Numbered from the stretch's first letter, positions 35,629 through 48,530 are shown. The stretch: DNA of 64,000 bases from Begonia masoniana (GCA_022432975.1 CM039512.1:687511-751510), one strand, 5' to 3'. Numbers and translations: made by a program. Notes: generated from the sequence alone by a model not told the origin.

Positions 35629-37757
35629 AACTGGTCATCATCCTTATTTAATTCTTTTCCCTCGTTGTTTTTGAGCTCCTCCAATAAAGTAAACCCGCGT
35701 GCGTGATTTGATTTTCACAATTTTACGTCCCCTTTGTTTTGCATGCAAAAGTCATGTAACCCATTTTTAATAGAATGTTTACTTACTTAATCTAAACTAA
35801 AACAATATCTGTTTAGGTTAAGCCAATATTCTCATAATTAAAGTCCAATATTCTAAGATTGTTTATTTATTTTTAATTTTAGTTCTTAACCAAGCTAAAA
35901 GAGGGCATGATCTTTTAATCTGGTTTGATTCGGTTTAGGTTTGTTTATTGTCTTAATATTTTTAAGTTATCATATTGTAAAATTTGCTAAAATAATGCAA
36001 TGATGGTTACTGAGATATTAAAAGAGTGATTATCTCGTTAAATTAATTAGTGCCTTAAAATTGAAAATTTAAAATAATGTGATAAAAAGTTAAAATCTTT
36101 TAAAAAGATTACTAAACTTTCATCAACCAGAACAGACAGCAGCCTTCCTTAATTTTTGCTAACCACAGTTAAAACAAGCGGATAATGTACTCACCATATG
36201 AACCAATTACTAGTTTTAGGCAGGATTACCTAAAAGTGGCTTTAAATGTTCAATTTCCTAGCGAGCCTTGGCAATGAAAATGCACGGCTTTGGTAGGAGC
36301 AAACTATTCTAATCATGGGTATACGAGAAATTTACTCACTAGAAATCAATGTACAATTCATTTTTGTAACTCAAAAATAAATATATAGCGAAAAGATAAA
36401 ATCTTAATATTGATTTACAGTCTGACCTGACGCAACTAGAATTCGGGTCACAACAAACTCTAACAATCTCTACGTTGACACGAATTCCACATGATAGATC
36501 CAATAGACTACTCAGTTCAACTCAAAGCGAATATATAATACTGAACTCTAACAATATTTATTTTTAAAGAAATTATGGCGTAAGAAAATAAATATGCAAA
36601 ACTTCGTTAAAAATAATCTAGTCTTCTACAAAAATTCTTGATAGGCCAACTTAGCAATCGATATCAATCCAGTTTAAGTCTCGCTTAAACTTAAGAGACA
36701 TAGTTGAGAAGAAATCACATCTCATTTTTCATAATATTATTGATCTATCAGAATTGTCACAACGAACTGCATGTAAACATGTTCGAGACTTTTCACTGAA
36801 ATTGTTACTCTCTCACATATTCGAAGCATAACCCAAAGTTTCACCTATCACCCCGAGATTTAACCTTTCTACTTAGATCTTCCATAGTGCTATATAACTC
36901 TGACATGAAACTGAAGCCGGTGAGCAGAAAGGAGATGAATTCTTACATTATGCGTTTCCTTGACTCGCGAAGGCGTTGAGTCCAGAGAAGGAAAGAATTT
37001 CCTTCTCTGTCTTTAAGTCGGCAATTGCTCACTGCCTCACTCGTCTCTCTCATCTCTCTCTGCGAATTTCATCTCAACCTTTGGAGCAAATCAGTTTCTG
37101 CAATATGAACGGAAATTCGCGAGTTGGGTAAACTAATTTCCTTCCTCCTTCGCAATGTCGTTCCTGTCAGAAAAATCGAAAAGTTAAACGATTTATCCTC
37201 TGTTTGTTGAAGGATTTTAGGACAACAACTATTGCGATTTCGGCGGGGAACTGGCACTAAAAATTTCAGTGGAGACCGGAGGTTCTGTGGGCGTAGGTAG
37301 GAAAATGTGGTATGTGAGAAAAAAAATCCAACTTTTCCCTCTGTTAAAAAATTGGTTGACCATGGTTAGTGTCGGGTGTTTTCCAAGCATTTTGGCGAGG
37401 AAAGTGAAGACTCTATTCTGGACCGCGGTTCACTTTGTTAGCATATTGTATTACTTTTCTCACTCACTTTAAGTGGGCTATCTGTTGGGCTGCAGTACAA
37501 CTCTTTTTGGGCCGATAATTTGGACTTTGGTTGGCCTAATTTGAAGGTAATTACCCAATAAAATATGGGCTATCTTTTCGAGAAAAAGTAGGGTATAAAT
37601 TTTTTTAACCCAAAAATTTACAATTTTATCTCAATTATGTACCCAAGACTTAAATTAAATTTTGAACTTTGGATTCAGACTTATTGGGCTTTAGTCATTA
37701 ATAGACCCACTTGAGATAGAAATTTATTTTATATTTAGTTACTGCACATTTATTTTA
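35629..37757. other. Peroxidase 3' flank and AT-rich spacer
   Basis: To about 36,745 this is duplicated flank. From there to the Mutator-like element there is unique AT-rich sequence. A CT-rich patch at 37,030-37,060 does not lead into a recognisable gene. Confidence 0.45.
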
Positions 37758-38623
37758 GGGTTAAGTGCATAAAAAAGCTCGAACTATGGGAATAGGGTAA
37801 AAAAAAGCTCCAACTACGAAAAAGGCAAAATAAAGGCTTGCGGGGCTGATTACCCCACTCAGAGGGTGGGGCGGGTACCCGCCCCCTCACGCGGGGGGTC
37901 ACTTCTCTCTCTCGACAGTTGACTCACTCAAAGGGAAAACGCCATGGATGCTCTCTTGCTTGGTTTGTCGCCCGTCATTCCGTTCTTCGTACTGGTGCTT
38001 CTTTTTCTGGAGCAGATCTTCTATTTCAAGAAGAAAGCTTCAGCGTTTTTAATATTCAAACTTGCCCCTGTAGCCGCGCACTAATGCGGGTATTGAATTT
38101 CTTTTCCCATTTCTTCATGTGCAGAGCAGAAAATCCAGACTGCTGAGAGAGACCAGAGAGAGGCTATGGAGTTTCAGAAGTTGTAGACTTGGGACAAATA
38201 TAATGATTATTATCTGTTCTTATATACATAATATTCGGTTGTCTCAAGTATAGAGTAATCTGATAAGTTCAGGTTCTCTTCTCTGTTTCGGAAGGTCGTA
38301 GATCTAAATTCTGCTGTCAACCTCCACTTCATCTTCTTCCACTTCGGAGCTCAGAGGGAAAGCAGCGAGAAGATAGAACCCTTTCGAGTGACTCTGAAGC
38401 CTGGCGATGGCGTATGGAGGCTCTGTTTTCCTTTGAGTGAGTCAACTGTCGAGAGAGAGAAGTGACCCCCCGTGTGAGGCGGGTACCCGCGTGAGGGGGC
38501 GGGTACCCGCCCCACCCTCTGCGGGGGTAATCAGTCCCCGCAAGCCTTTATTTTGCCTTTTTCGTAGTTGGAGCTTTTTTTTGCCCTATTCCCATAGTTC
38601 GAGCTTTTTTATGCACTTAACCC
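37758..38623. mobile_element. Mutator-like (MULE) element, possibly a Pack-MULE
   Basis: Terminal inverted repeats of about 165-185 bp start GGGTTAAGTGCATAAAAAAG and are nearly identical, apart from a roughly 20-bp indel in the GGGTACCC-rich part. A perfect 9-bp target duplication TTTATTTTA (37749-37757, 38624-38632) is the Mutator signature. The 500-bp interior has no transposase. It contains an ATG at about 37,943 opening a short frame with a hydrophobic N-terminal anchor (VIPFFVLVLLFLEQIFYF) and a stop 50 codons on. This could be a captured gene fragment; microsomal P450 anchors look similar, but this is weak. Confidence 0.88.
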
Positions 38624-38632
38624 TTTATTTTA

Positions 38633-39009
38633 ACTCTTAGTTTAAATTATTTTATTTATAAAATATTGTTCAAAATCTCTTACTATTATTTCATTGCATA
38701 TATTCTTTTTATACACGTTTACATTTTTGACATGAAAAATTATTATTTTAACTAAAGTAATGGAACAATTTACTGTATCGTGTCATTGGGAGCAAAATCC
38801 TAAACTTGATTAGGGTATTTTTTGTGGCTTTTACGATCGTCTTTTTTATTTTATTTACATAACAAATGATATGTTCAGAGATGGTGAGTAGCTCCATTTT
38901 TATTCAAATTTTAATTTATTGAAATTGAATATTTGAGACAAGATATATCTTTATTGAATTTAATCGACTCACTCCAACGACATCCACTTTCAAAAATTAA
39001 TCAGAAAGA
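38633..39009. other. AT-rich spacer
   Basis: No gene or clear repeat seen between the MULE and the solo LTR of family B. Confidence 0.45.
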
Positions 39010-40255
39010 CTATCTGTAACTCTCGATAATTTTATCATGCAATCTAACTTAAGTGTATAGTGTTATATGTGATTATTATGAATCATTAAGTGAAATTTAT
39101 TAATTAAGTCAAAAGTGAGAAATTTTAAATAAGGTCTACCCATTGAAAAGATAGAGGAAAAGAATAGAAGGAGGAAGAAAAAGGGGAAAACTATGGTTGA
39201 AATTGTTGAGGGATAGCGTTGGATTGAAAAGAAACCAAATGGGTTATTATTTGATTAAGTTTAACCTAACTAATTGTTATAATAGAATGGGGTAGGTAAA
39301 AAGCAATTTGACACTTGCCCTTTAAGTGTTTATTTAGAGATAAAAACACCATTTTTGAAGCTTCTTCTCCACGACATTGCTCCCTCTTTGCTGAAGATTT
39401 TCTCTCATGAAAAAACTTTCTCTTCTTGCAAGGAAACTCAAGGTTAGTTAAACGATAGGTTTTATTTATGAAAAATGGTTGTTATATGTTAAAAAGGAAG
39501 TGGCTTCTATGGGTTTTATGGAGTTTCGTTGAACCCTAATATGAATGCACGAAAATGGTTAGGTTTTCTCTATTTCTTGGTTGTTTTGATGTTTAAATTG
39601 GATATAATGGATGTTATGAAATGGATTTGATGAAAAGTTTTAAATGAATGCATGAACGTACAAAGTGAAAGTCACTGGCCAGTTTGAAAACCTGAACTTC
39701 TCGGGTCAGTGGGTTGATTTTATTTGAATATTGGTTTGAGTATGTTAATATAGACTATTTAAGAAATCCACAGCCGTTGGAATTACCGGATTCGGATAAT
39801 CGTAGCTAAAGTTATGAAATTTTGAATTTGTAGTCAATTGTAAGGGTATTTCGAGATTTTGAATTAATTGGATACATTTTGATGTAAATGGTTTGATTAC
39901 TATGCTCTAAGTTTACAAGTCAAAAAGGAAGTGGATCAAATTACCGGAATCGTGCTAAGGACTCGAGGTAAGTGCATGTTGCACGTGTTTTGGCCGATTA
40001 GCCTACACCACAAAGAGTTAGGAAGTTGATAGTAAGATTGATGTAAATTGGAGATTCATAGATTTATAATTATATAGATATCTGATTGTGTCGAGATTTA
40101 GGTTGATAGTTTATTGATGATTAGCTTTTATTGTATATTGATGGATCTGTTTAACTGCTTAATTTATGTTACGTTTATGGTATCAAGGATATGTATGTTT
40201 TACACATTCATGCATCATGTTTTATAAGTTCATGGAAAACTGTGAATTTCCAAAA

Positions 40256-41262
40256 CCATATTTTCTAAAAACATTTGCCAACATATCAACATTAACAATC
40301 TCCCCCTTTGGCAGTTTTTGGCAAAATCCAGACTTCTCATTTATGATGACTGTAGAGTAGAACTCCCCCTTAACCGATAAGCATAGAGCAATGCCAATAA
40401 CATCATGTATCACCATCATAAAGAAAACACAAAATACTCCCCCTTTTTGCCATAAAAGGACAAAAGGGTATCCAACTCATTAGTACTAAGAGAAATTCAT
40501 AATGCAAACCATATAACCGAGTACAGCAGTAAGAAATCCAGCAATACTGAATGAAAATATTCATCAAAAATAAAAAAGACCATGCAAGTGTCAAGAGACC
40601 AAACACAAGGATTACAAAGTTGATTCTGCAGTAATGTCATTCTAGGATTCCTCAGAAAACTCTGGAGGCACACTGGAGGATTCCGGTGCCACTGACTTCT
40701 TTTCTTTCTTGTTCAATGTCTCACGTTCTTCCTCAGCTGATTTAGTCTTGAGTAGTGTATCAATCAAACATGTAACAATCTCTCTTTGTTTAGTCAATAC
40801 AGAGATTTGATTATCTAATGACTTAGATACATCAATTAAGGCTTTAATAGAATAAGAAGCAAGTGCATGAGTGGACATACCTTGTGACGGTGGAGCACTC
40901 ACCATAAGTTTATCCATATCATTCACATGTTCTCCAGTTCTGAGCTTGTAACTGATGCGAATCTCATCCTTTTCAACATATAAACATTTTTTTGCTTTAA
41001 TAACTTTGTGTTGCGAGGAAATGATAGCATAAATCAGACTAGGAAAAGGCAAGGCAAGTCTTCCATTTTTACTGTCAGCATGCTTCATAATTTGGTCAAA
41101 GATCAACTGTCCAACATTAAAAGGAATAGCATTTCCAATTTTAAACAGCAATGAGGCCATTGATTTGTTTATTCCAGTACCATGTGAAGTGGGCAACCAA
41201 TTCCTCATGTCAATTTTATGTAAGATACCATATTTTACAGTTAATTGAGAGGCAAGAAAATC
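40256..41262 (-). repeat. Left arm of a roughly 1-kb inverted repeat
   Basis: Reverse complement of 42,286-43,300. The encoded 188-residue segments are identical. The arms end at a short shared word (GATTTTCT) at the inner junction. Confidence 0.92.
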
Positions 41263-42300
41263 TTTCCCTTGAGACCATGTACGTCTAACACCGCCTGTGA
41301 TATCAGCTATAATACGGTCAAAGTCAGGAACAAACAACTCAGTATCAATGCATGCAATTTCCGAATATGAGTTGATCACATCAGGGGTGAAATCAACAAT
41401 CTGTCCTCTAATATAGGTTTTACCAAAGTTTATGTGATCCGAGATCTTAACATCCTGATCTAAATTGCAGTAAAATTCTAAAACCACTTTACTCACAAAA
41501 GGATTAATTCCTCTAAATGTCTTCCCTAGGCCTTGTTGTAAAAGGTGATAAATCAAAACCTCACAGTCAAGAAAGTCACCTTCATGAATATTGCGTTCAG
41601 ATCATAAAGTTCTATTGGGAAAAATGTTCCATCGTGCTGCATGAAGATCTGATTTAAAATCAACTTCACAAACTTTATTGGTAGACTTACTTGAACTTAT
41701 GTTGACTTGAGGTTGAGGCCTTGACTGCACATGAGTTGACCGTTTTGGAGATAGAGAAACTTTTGTCTTTTGTACCTTCGGCTTCTTTGATTTTAAGGAA
41801 TCAGAATGGACAACAGATTTCTTTGACTTCAAATTTGGTGACTTCACAGGAGCAGAGCTTTCACAGGTTTTCTTGCGATTTGAGCGAAGATTCCTAAATG
41901 ATTTTCGAATTTCTTGGTCATCAGATGATCCTGACCCTTTTTCAAGTTTTTCAGACCATTGTTCATCAGAAGAGTCTCCTTTATCCGTTCGAGCCTTTTT
42001 GCTTTTTGAAACTTGAACAAGTCTCGATCGAGTAGTGGCTTTTGGAGGAACAGAACTAGATTTGAAAATATCATTTGCAGGATTTTGAAACCTGCTTTTC
42101 ACTCCTGTCGAGTCCACTTGATTAATGGGTAGAGCATCCAGAGATATACGTGATTGCTCCCCCTTAAGCTCTGCAGTTGCCAATGCAATCTGTGGAGGTG
42201 TATAGACCACAATAGCCATTTCTGATTCTGAATGTGCTACTGTGATAATGTGTGGAACATCGCTTGATGGGGAGGCTTTAGATGATTTTCTGCCTCTCAA
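40642..42300 (-). pseudogene. Extra ORF of the Copia fragment (plant transposon protein domain), one stop
   Basis: About 550 codons on minus. The N-terminal third is basic and Ser/Lys-rich (KSKKARTDKGDSSDEQ). The middle and C-terminus carry the pattern I know from the 'putative plant transposon protein' domain (PF20167): VSKVVLEFYCNL, TYIRGQIVDF, RNWLPTSHGTG, NVGQLIFDQI, GRLALPFPSLI. A single in-frame TGA at about 41,602-41,604 splits it, where CGA (Arg) is the likely parent. The end (KKSVAPESSSVPPEFSEES) is low-complexity. Function is unknown; it sits where env-like ORFs sit in Sireviruses, just before the purine tract. The true start is not certain: the first codon in frame is not ATG. Confidence 0.65.
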
Positions 42301-43300
42301 TTAACTGTAAAATATGGTATCTTACATAAAATTTCCATGAGGAATTGGTTGCCCACTTCACATGGTACTGGAATAAACAAATCAATGGCCTCATTGCTGT
42401 TTAAAATTGGAAATGCTATTCCTTTTAATGTTGGACAGTTGATCTTTGACCAAATTATGAAGCATGCTGACAGTAAAAATGGAAGACTTGCCTTGCCTTT
42501 TCCTAGTCTGATTTATGCTATCATTTCCTCGCAACACAAAGTTATTAAAGCAAAAAAATGTTTATATGTTGAAAAGGATGAGATTCGCATCAGTTACAAG
42601 CTCAGAACTGGAGAACATGTGAATGATATGGATAAACTTATGGTGAGTGCTCCACCGTCACAAGGTATGTCCACTCATGCACTTGCTTCTTATTCTATTA
42701 AAGCCTTAATTGATGTATCTAAGTCATTAGATAATCAAATCTCTGTATTGACTAAACAAAGAGAGATTGTTACATGTTTGATTGATACACTACTCAAGAC
42801 TAAATCAGCTGAGGAAGAACGTGAGACATTGAACAAGAAAGAAAAGAAGTCAGTGGCACCGGAATCCTCCAGTGTGCCTCCAGAGTTTTCTGAGGAATCC
42901 TAGAATGACATTACTGCAGAATCAACTTTGTAATCCTTGTGTTTGGTCTCTTGACACTTGCCTGGTCTTTTTTATTTTTGATGAATATTTTCATTCAGTA
43001 CTGCTGGATTTGTTACTGCTGTACTTGGTTATATGGTTTGCATTATGAATTTCTCTTAGTACTAATGAGTTGGATACCCTTTTGTCCTTTTATGGCAAAA
43101 AGGGGAAGTATTTTGTGTTTTCTTTTATGATGGTGATACATGATATTATTAGCATTGCTCTATGCTTATCGGTTAAGGGGGAGTTCTACTCTACAGTCAT
43201 CATAAATGAGAAGTCTGGATTTTGCCAAAGGGGGAAATTGTTAATGTCGATATGTTGGAAAATATGGTTTTAGAAATTCACATATTACCTATTGTGTTTC
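42286..43300 (+). repeat. Right arm of the inverted repeat
   Basis: Plus-strand copy of the extra-ORF 3' end, purine tract and LTR start. It includes an open frame 42,337-42,903 (188 residues) identical to the C-terminal part of the minus-strand ORF. It is a duplicate fragment, not a separate gene. Confidence 0.9.
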
Positions 43301-44202
43301 TCGGGAGGAATATTTTGCGAAATAAATATTCATGTCAATCAAGTCTATATTTCGGGAGTGTTCGGATTAGGTTTGCTTGGTTGAGTGATTTCTTTCTAAA
43401 AATACTACATACGATGTCACTCACGCAAAATCAGGAAAGTTCGGTTTCCTTTATTGGTTCATTTATGTTTTAATATGGTATTCTAAATATCTTTTGCTGA
43501 TGGAATATAGCATATAATATTTTGGACGATACTTTCTATTTGCTGTGGCACTGAATGAATAATAGTATGGGAGTTTTTTTATTGTTATGTGTTCTTCTTG
43601 ATTACTTCTGAACATTCTGTCTATCTGGGAGAAGACGTGATATGCACTTTGTATTTTGAGCAGATTTTATTATCTTTAAAGTGTGTTTGTGTTTTGTAAC
43701 TGAGACAACGACCAGTGTCGCTGACGGTGTCCCAGGTGCAATTCTATTTCTTTCATTGAAACTCAGTCTCGGGAGGAGACTGCCTGGAACTCGGGGAGAA
43801 GTTCTGATCATGGGCAAGGGGATCTTGCCATACACGGATTCCGGGAGGAAATATCAACAACAAGGGGAGCTTGTCATCTTCAGGTTCCGGGAGGAATCGA
43901 TCTTAAGTCGAGGGGAGCTCGCAAAAACAGGTTCATTAGGAAGTTAGTTAGAGGCGGCGACAAGTATTAGAGAGAGTCTTTAATTGTATAAGTCCGGTTG
44001 TCTTGTAACTTCATTGACTAGTGAAATGTTTTTAATTCTGGGCGTGGCCCCGCAAATGTAGGCTTGTTGCTGAACTGCGTTAACAACTTCATGTCTCGTT
44101 ACTTTTATGCTTTTTATATTTGCTTATTAGTTCGACAATCAGTAGTGTTCCACTGAGTGTCTCTCATACACTTGGGCAATCAAGTAACTAATTTTGACTT
44201 TT
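43239..44202 (+). repeat. LTR (or part) of the Sirevirus-like fragment
   Basis: Follows the purine tract. It contains repeated CGGGAGGA and GGGGAG words (43,760-43,920) and a CTTGTAACTTC-like 3' region. The right end lacks the expected CA terminus, so it may be truncated. Confidence 0.55.
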
Positions 44203-44984
44203 CAAAAATGGTTTGTTGCTTATGTTTTCATGAAAATATGATATGAAAGAAAATACGTAAATGTCATATTGGGATGGAAAATGAGTATGGCCGTCCCGTA
44301 AGGTTTCGACCGCAAGATGTGTCGGCTCTATTTTCTTAAAGAGCGAGTATGGTTGTCCCATATGGTTGGACCGCAAGGTGTGACTACTTTCTCTAGCATG
44401 AATCCCATATGACTAGAGCCAGAAAAGAAAAAGACAGAAAACAACATAATTTACGAACTACATGTATATTCATACGCATTTATTTTATCTTACATCACTT
44501 ACTGAGCATAGGCTCATTAGTTGATTTTGTGGTCTAGGTGACATTATCACATGTGAGGTGAGCCTCAAGATGGATGATAGTGCAGTTGACAAAGATTGTT
44601 CATGGTGTGCGCTTGTAGCTGTTGGGGCGATTTTGACTGGTGGGCTATTCCTAAATATGTTTTTTTTAGTAAAACATATGTTCATAATTTTAAATGTTTG
44701 ATTAATCAAATTTGGTAGTCGAATGTGTTTATTTCCAAAATAGCTTTTGGTTCGAATACGTTTAAAATGATGAGTTTACTATTAGGTATAAGTCTTCTGC
44801 TACGTTTTATGGAATATATATCGTTTTCTTTTACGTTGAGTTAAAATGATGTTGTTAGTTGTGGTTGAGATGATTTTACGATGGAATTGTTAATTTGGAG
44901 AATGGTAGTTTGAAGGAAAGAAATTGGTGAAGTGGTATGGAAATATTCTAGGCGTGGATCAGGGAAGGAAAAAAGTGATAGGGC

Positions 44985-45365
44985 GTCAATCGATCGCTGC
45001 ATGAAGGACGATTGATCGCCCCTTTTATCGCTTTGGAGAGTGGTCGGCAGAGCACTGTCGATCGATCGCGTGAGGGTAAGTGATCGATCGGCCAGGGCGA
45101 GCGCTAAAGAACTTGCCACCCGAGCGCTATCGATCGATTGCAAGATTTTACACGATCAATCGGCCAAGGCAAAAGCAAGATGCCTCGCCACCCGAGCGCT
45201 GCCGATCGCAGGATTTTACGCAATCGATCGGCTAAGGCAAAAAGCCGAACACGCGACACAGAGCACTGCCGATCGATCGGCTAAGGCAAAACCCGATAGG
45301 CACGCGATTTTCACCCGAGCGTTGCCGATCGATTACGAGGGCACAACCGATCGATTGGCTATGGG
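44985..45365. repeat. CGATCGATCG-rich degenerate tandem array in solo LTR B
   Basis: Many copies of CGATCGATCG/CGATCGATTG occur. They are arranged in degenerate units of roughly 70-80 bp that also contain CCCGAGCGCT and GGCTAAGGCAAAA-like words. It occupies the same relative position as the TTCACGTGAA cluster of LTR A. Confidence 0.85.
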
Positions 45366-46169
45366 CACTGTTCACAACAGTGCTTCAAAAAAAAAGTTTT
45401 AAAAAAAATTTCATCCACATTTTTCCCGACGTTTTGCAAATGAATTTTACACGTTTTGAGTTCTTTAAAGATATAAAGTATTTTCAAAAAATTTCTTACA
45501 AAGTTTTACGAAGTCAAATCAGTAACTGTCAAATTACGGGTTGTTACAATAGGATTATTTTTACCTAAGAGGGAATGGGGGGGGGGGGGGGGGGGTGAAT
45601 TAGATTTTTCGCTTCCTATAATTCTTATTAATTATGATCACAATCAAATTAATTGTTTACTCTAAAGTGTGTAAACTTAATGATATCAAATTAAGTTGAT
45701 GAGATGAATGCAATCATAAACAAGTAAAGAGTTAAGGGAAAAATAAAATTGACACCTAGATTGTTTACGCGGTTCGGCCAACCTTGTCTACGTCCGCGCT
45801 CCAAAGACTCCCCTTGAAGATTTTTATCTTCTCTTCTGAGAGAATCTTTGATTAAACTTCATGGGCATCAATCAGCTGCCTTTACACCTTTGATTGAACT
45901 TCACGGGCGTCAATCAACTGCCTTTACACTTCTCTCTTAGGGATACACCCTTTCTCAATTTTTCAATACAAGGTTTTTGAGTCAAAACTGAAATAGCACT
46001 CTCTCAAAAATGTAATCTCATGTTTGAAGTTGAAGAGGAGTAAAAGAATTGAAGGATGAAAGCTCTTTGAAGTTGAAAGAATTTTGATTCGTTGATTACT
46101 TGGTTGGGTCGTTCGTATTCTGTTCTTTCTTCAATTCTTCAATTCATAGTTCTCCTTTGATTTTGTTAA

Positions 46170-46745
46170 TAGTGGTCGACCTGTCTTAAAATCGGTTGAC
46201 ATTTTGTTACCGTTGAGCATCGACAGAAGACCGTTATTTGCAGTGCCGGTCGACACCTCAAAGAATGGGTCGACACTTTGTTACCGTTGAATTATGTTCC
46301 TGTCGATTTCTTCTATAGTGTGGTCAACACTTGAAATCCTTTTATATTTCACAGGTCATTACTTGAAATGCTTCTATTTTTATTTGTTGCGCTTTGGAGT
46401 TGACACTTGACAATCCAGGTCGACACCTGCATGTTTAGGTCGACACTTGACGCTCCGGGTCAACACTTGAAATGCTTCTGTTTTTCTCTATTAAAACCTA
46501 GGGTCGACACTAGTGTGTTCTGGTCGACACTTAATTCTTCTCTGTTTTGTAATCGGTCGACACCTGTATATCCTGGTCGACGCATGATTCTTCTCTGTTT
46601 TGTAATCGGTCGACACATGTATATCTTGGTTGACACTTGATTCTTCTCTATTTCCATAAGTCGAAGTTCATGGTCGAGACTTCAACCTTCGCTGTATGTA
46701 ATAGGTCGACACCTGTAAATTCTGGTCGACACCTGAAGTACCATG
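46170..46745. repeat. GTCGACAC motif array in the 3' LTR of the Copia element
   Basis: More than a dozen GGTCGACAC(C/T)TG-like words occur at intervals of roughly 20-40 bp. The equivalent array lies at 54,245-54,765 in the 5' LTR, continuing after the hAT insertion. A smaller set occurs at 48,705-48,860. Confidence 0.88.
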
Positions 46746-47289
46746 AACTGGTTTCTTCTCCTTTTGACTAATATACTCTTTGAAAAACTTCATTAGTACT
46801 AAATACCTTTTTTCAAGAGCATCCTTAATTAAGGTACTTGCAAAATTATTCATTCTTTAAGTTAATCAAGTTAGCAAACATCATTATTAAAACCATATTA
46901 CCGTTAAACGCATTATAATTAAACATCATAAAAAACACATTAATCTTAAACTCATTTTAAGTTAACAATCTCTCTCTGTTTGATGATGACAAATTATAAA
47001 TTGATTACTTACTTTCTCATACTTATATCAATTGAATCTCCTCTACAATATATGTACTAAATAGATTTTAGCATATATTTGCTCAAATTTTTTATATTTC
47101 AATTTTGTCTCCCCCTTTGACATTATAAAAAAATTTGCATAGTCATTCAACACAAATAAAATTATATTTCAATCATTGTCAAACTTAGAAAAAAAAAAGA
47201 TAAGAACTGGAAAGAAAATAAATAACACAATATCCAAAGATTATAGACAAACTTTAACATTCGTAAACTAAGAGAAGCACGCAAACAAA

Positions 47290-48530
47290 ACATCACTCAG
47301 ATGGAGGGTAACCAGGATCGGATGGAGGAACGGCTGGAGAATCGGCTGGAGAAACTTCTAACCCGTCCTAATAATCTTGAAGATAGTCAAGATGCCTGTG
47401 AACCTCAAAGATATCTTGACGGAGATCTGCTGCCATCACTTTCATCTGATCAAAGCCATCGAGAACCACGTTCTGAAAGGAGTCAAAAGCGGTGCCGATG
47501 CTGGCTACATTTGCCTCCAAATTGTTGAACATTTCCTCAAAGATAGAGAAGCTTCCTCTAGAGGCATTGGAGGAGGGTTCAGGGGCTTGTCTTGGCTCGG
47601 GACCACCCTTGTCCAATTCCATTTGAGATGGTCAACCCTGGAAGCACTAGCTTGTTCTTCTTTAAAGATCCAATCACCTTCTTTATTGAGGACAATCCCC
47701 ATCCTAGTTAGAGTGGAAGAGGTGTAGATATCAGTTTTCTTCAAAGGTAATCGAGTTTCGGACCTAGGAATTTGGACACCATTGACCTAAAAATTTTTCA
47801 TTAGAAGAAGATTAAAGGGTAGGCACTTGGCGGAGTTGTTATAGACCTGAGGCATCTGATGCATAATGATGTATCCCACATTAAATGATTCTTCTTGAAA
47901 AATTTTATATAAAACATAGAGATCCATCTCACTTATGTGATCTCTATGTCCATCTCTTGGCAAAAGGTTGTAAGTGATCATGTGATGGAAGAGTCTAGCA
48001 CGTACGTTTAAATCCTTAGCCTTCAGTTTCAACAGAAGGGATCGATTTGGATCTTTAACAATTATTCTCAAAAAATCAATCCTTTCACTAGTGCCCATAA
48101 AATCAGGATCTTTAGCCGCCTCATAATATCTTTCTACCTCATTGTTAAAATCACATTATAAAATAGAGTTTATTGAACGTGAGGTTATCCCAATGTATTT
48201 TCCATACACATAACTAACAATCTTAAGAGGTTTCAAATATTGTTCTAAATTAGCATAGAACATTCTCACACGAGTTTCAAAATACGAGCCATCAAAATCG
48301 AACAACTCATATAACTCCAAAGCCTTTAATGGATGTTCTAAATTTAAGCTACGTAAATCATAGAATTCCACTCTTCTACATGGAATCAGAGGTTTGAACT
48401 GGAAATCATCTTCATACATTTTCAATGAATCAAAATTCTTGAATAAAAGAGAAGGCTATATAGGTTGTTGCTCAATTTCACCCGCTGGAGTTGCATTCTT
48501 GGATCTTCTTTTGTGAATGGTAAGTTTGCT
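47290..48530 (-). pseudogene. Extra ORF downstream of pol in the Copia element
   Basis: Consecutive minus-strand segments in one register, interrupted by stops (near 48,456, 48,156 and 47,787), carry motifs of the 'putative plant transposon protein' type: SYFETRVRMFYANL, then LKAKDLNVRARLFHHMITYN, LLPRDGHRDHISEMDLYVLY and FNVGYIIMHQM. A C-terminal helical stretch follows (MFNNLEANVASIGTAF). It precedes the purine tract and 3' LTR, as in the fragment at 40,642. Function unknown. Confidence 0.6.

Larger units (their letters stand above)
40256..44202. mobile_element. Sirevirus-like Copia fragment with inverted duplication
   Basis: The right part (about 42,287-44,202, plus) is the 3' end of an element: the end of an extra ORF, a purine tract AAAGGGGGAAAT (43,227-43,238), then an LTR starting TGTTAATG at 43,239. 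The left part (40,256-41,262) is the same 3' end inverted, with only about 42 bp of LTR. The unique centre (41,263-42,286) belongs to the minus-strand ORF. No pol is present. Flanking CAAAA (40,251-40,255 and 44,203-44,207) could be a target duplication, but local homology at the left junction leaves this open. Confidence 0.7.
39015..45547. mobile_element. Solo LTR (family B), split twice
   Basis: Starts TGTAACTCTC and ends TTGTTACA; the last A lies at 56,034, beyond the Copia insertion. The 5-bp target duplication CTATC is at 39010-39014 and 56035-56039. It is interrupted at about 40,256-44,202 by a Copia fragment. Without the insertions it is about 2.6 kb, close to family A. Shared layout: a leader-like zone, a GTAAGT-type step followed by GCCTACACCA (about 30,265 in A, about 40,005 in B), CATTCATGCATCAT, TTTTCATGAAAA, and a palindrome-rich array near the 3' end. 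Confidence 0.78.

Noticed and set aside
42337..42903. A separate gene for the 188-residue plus-strand ORF
   Set aside because: It is an inverted duplicate of the C-terminal end of the minus-strand extra ORF and has no start or promoter of its own.
44841..45402. ORFs with repeated Arg/Ser/Ala units
   Set aside because: They follow the CGATCGATCG array and have no conserved domain.
45577..45595. Run of 19 G as a regulatory quadruplex
   Set aside because: The sister LTR has a short interrupted G tract here; slippage or sequencing noise is simpler.
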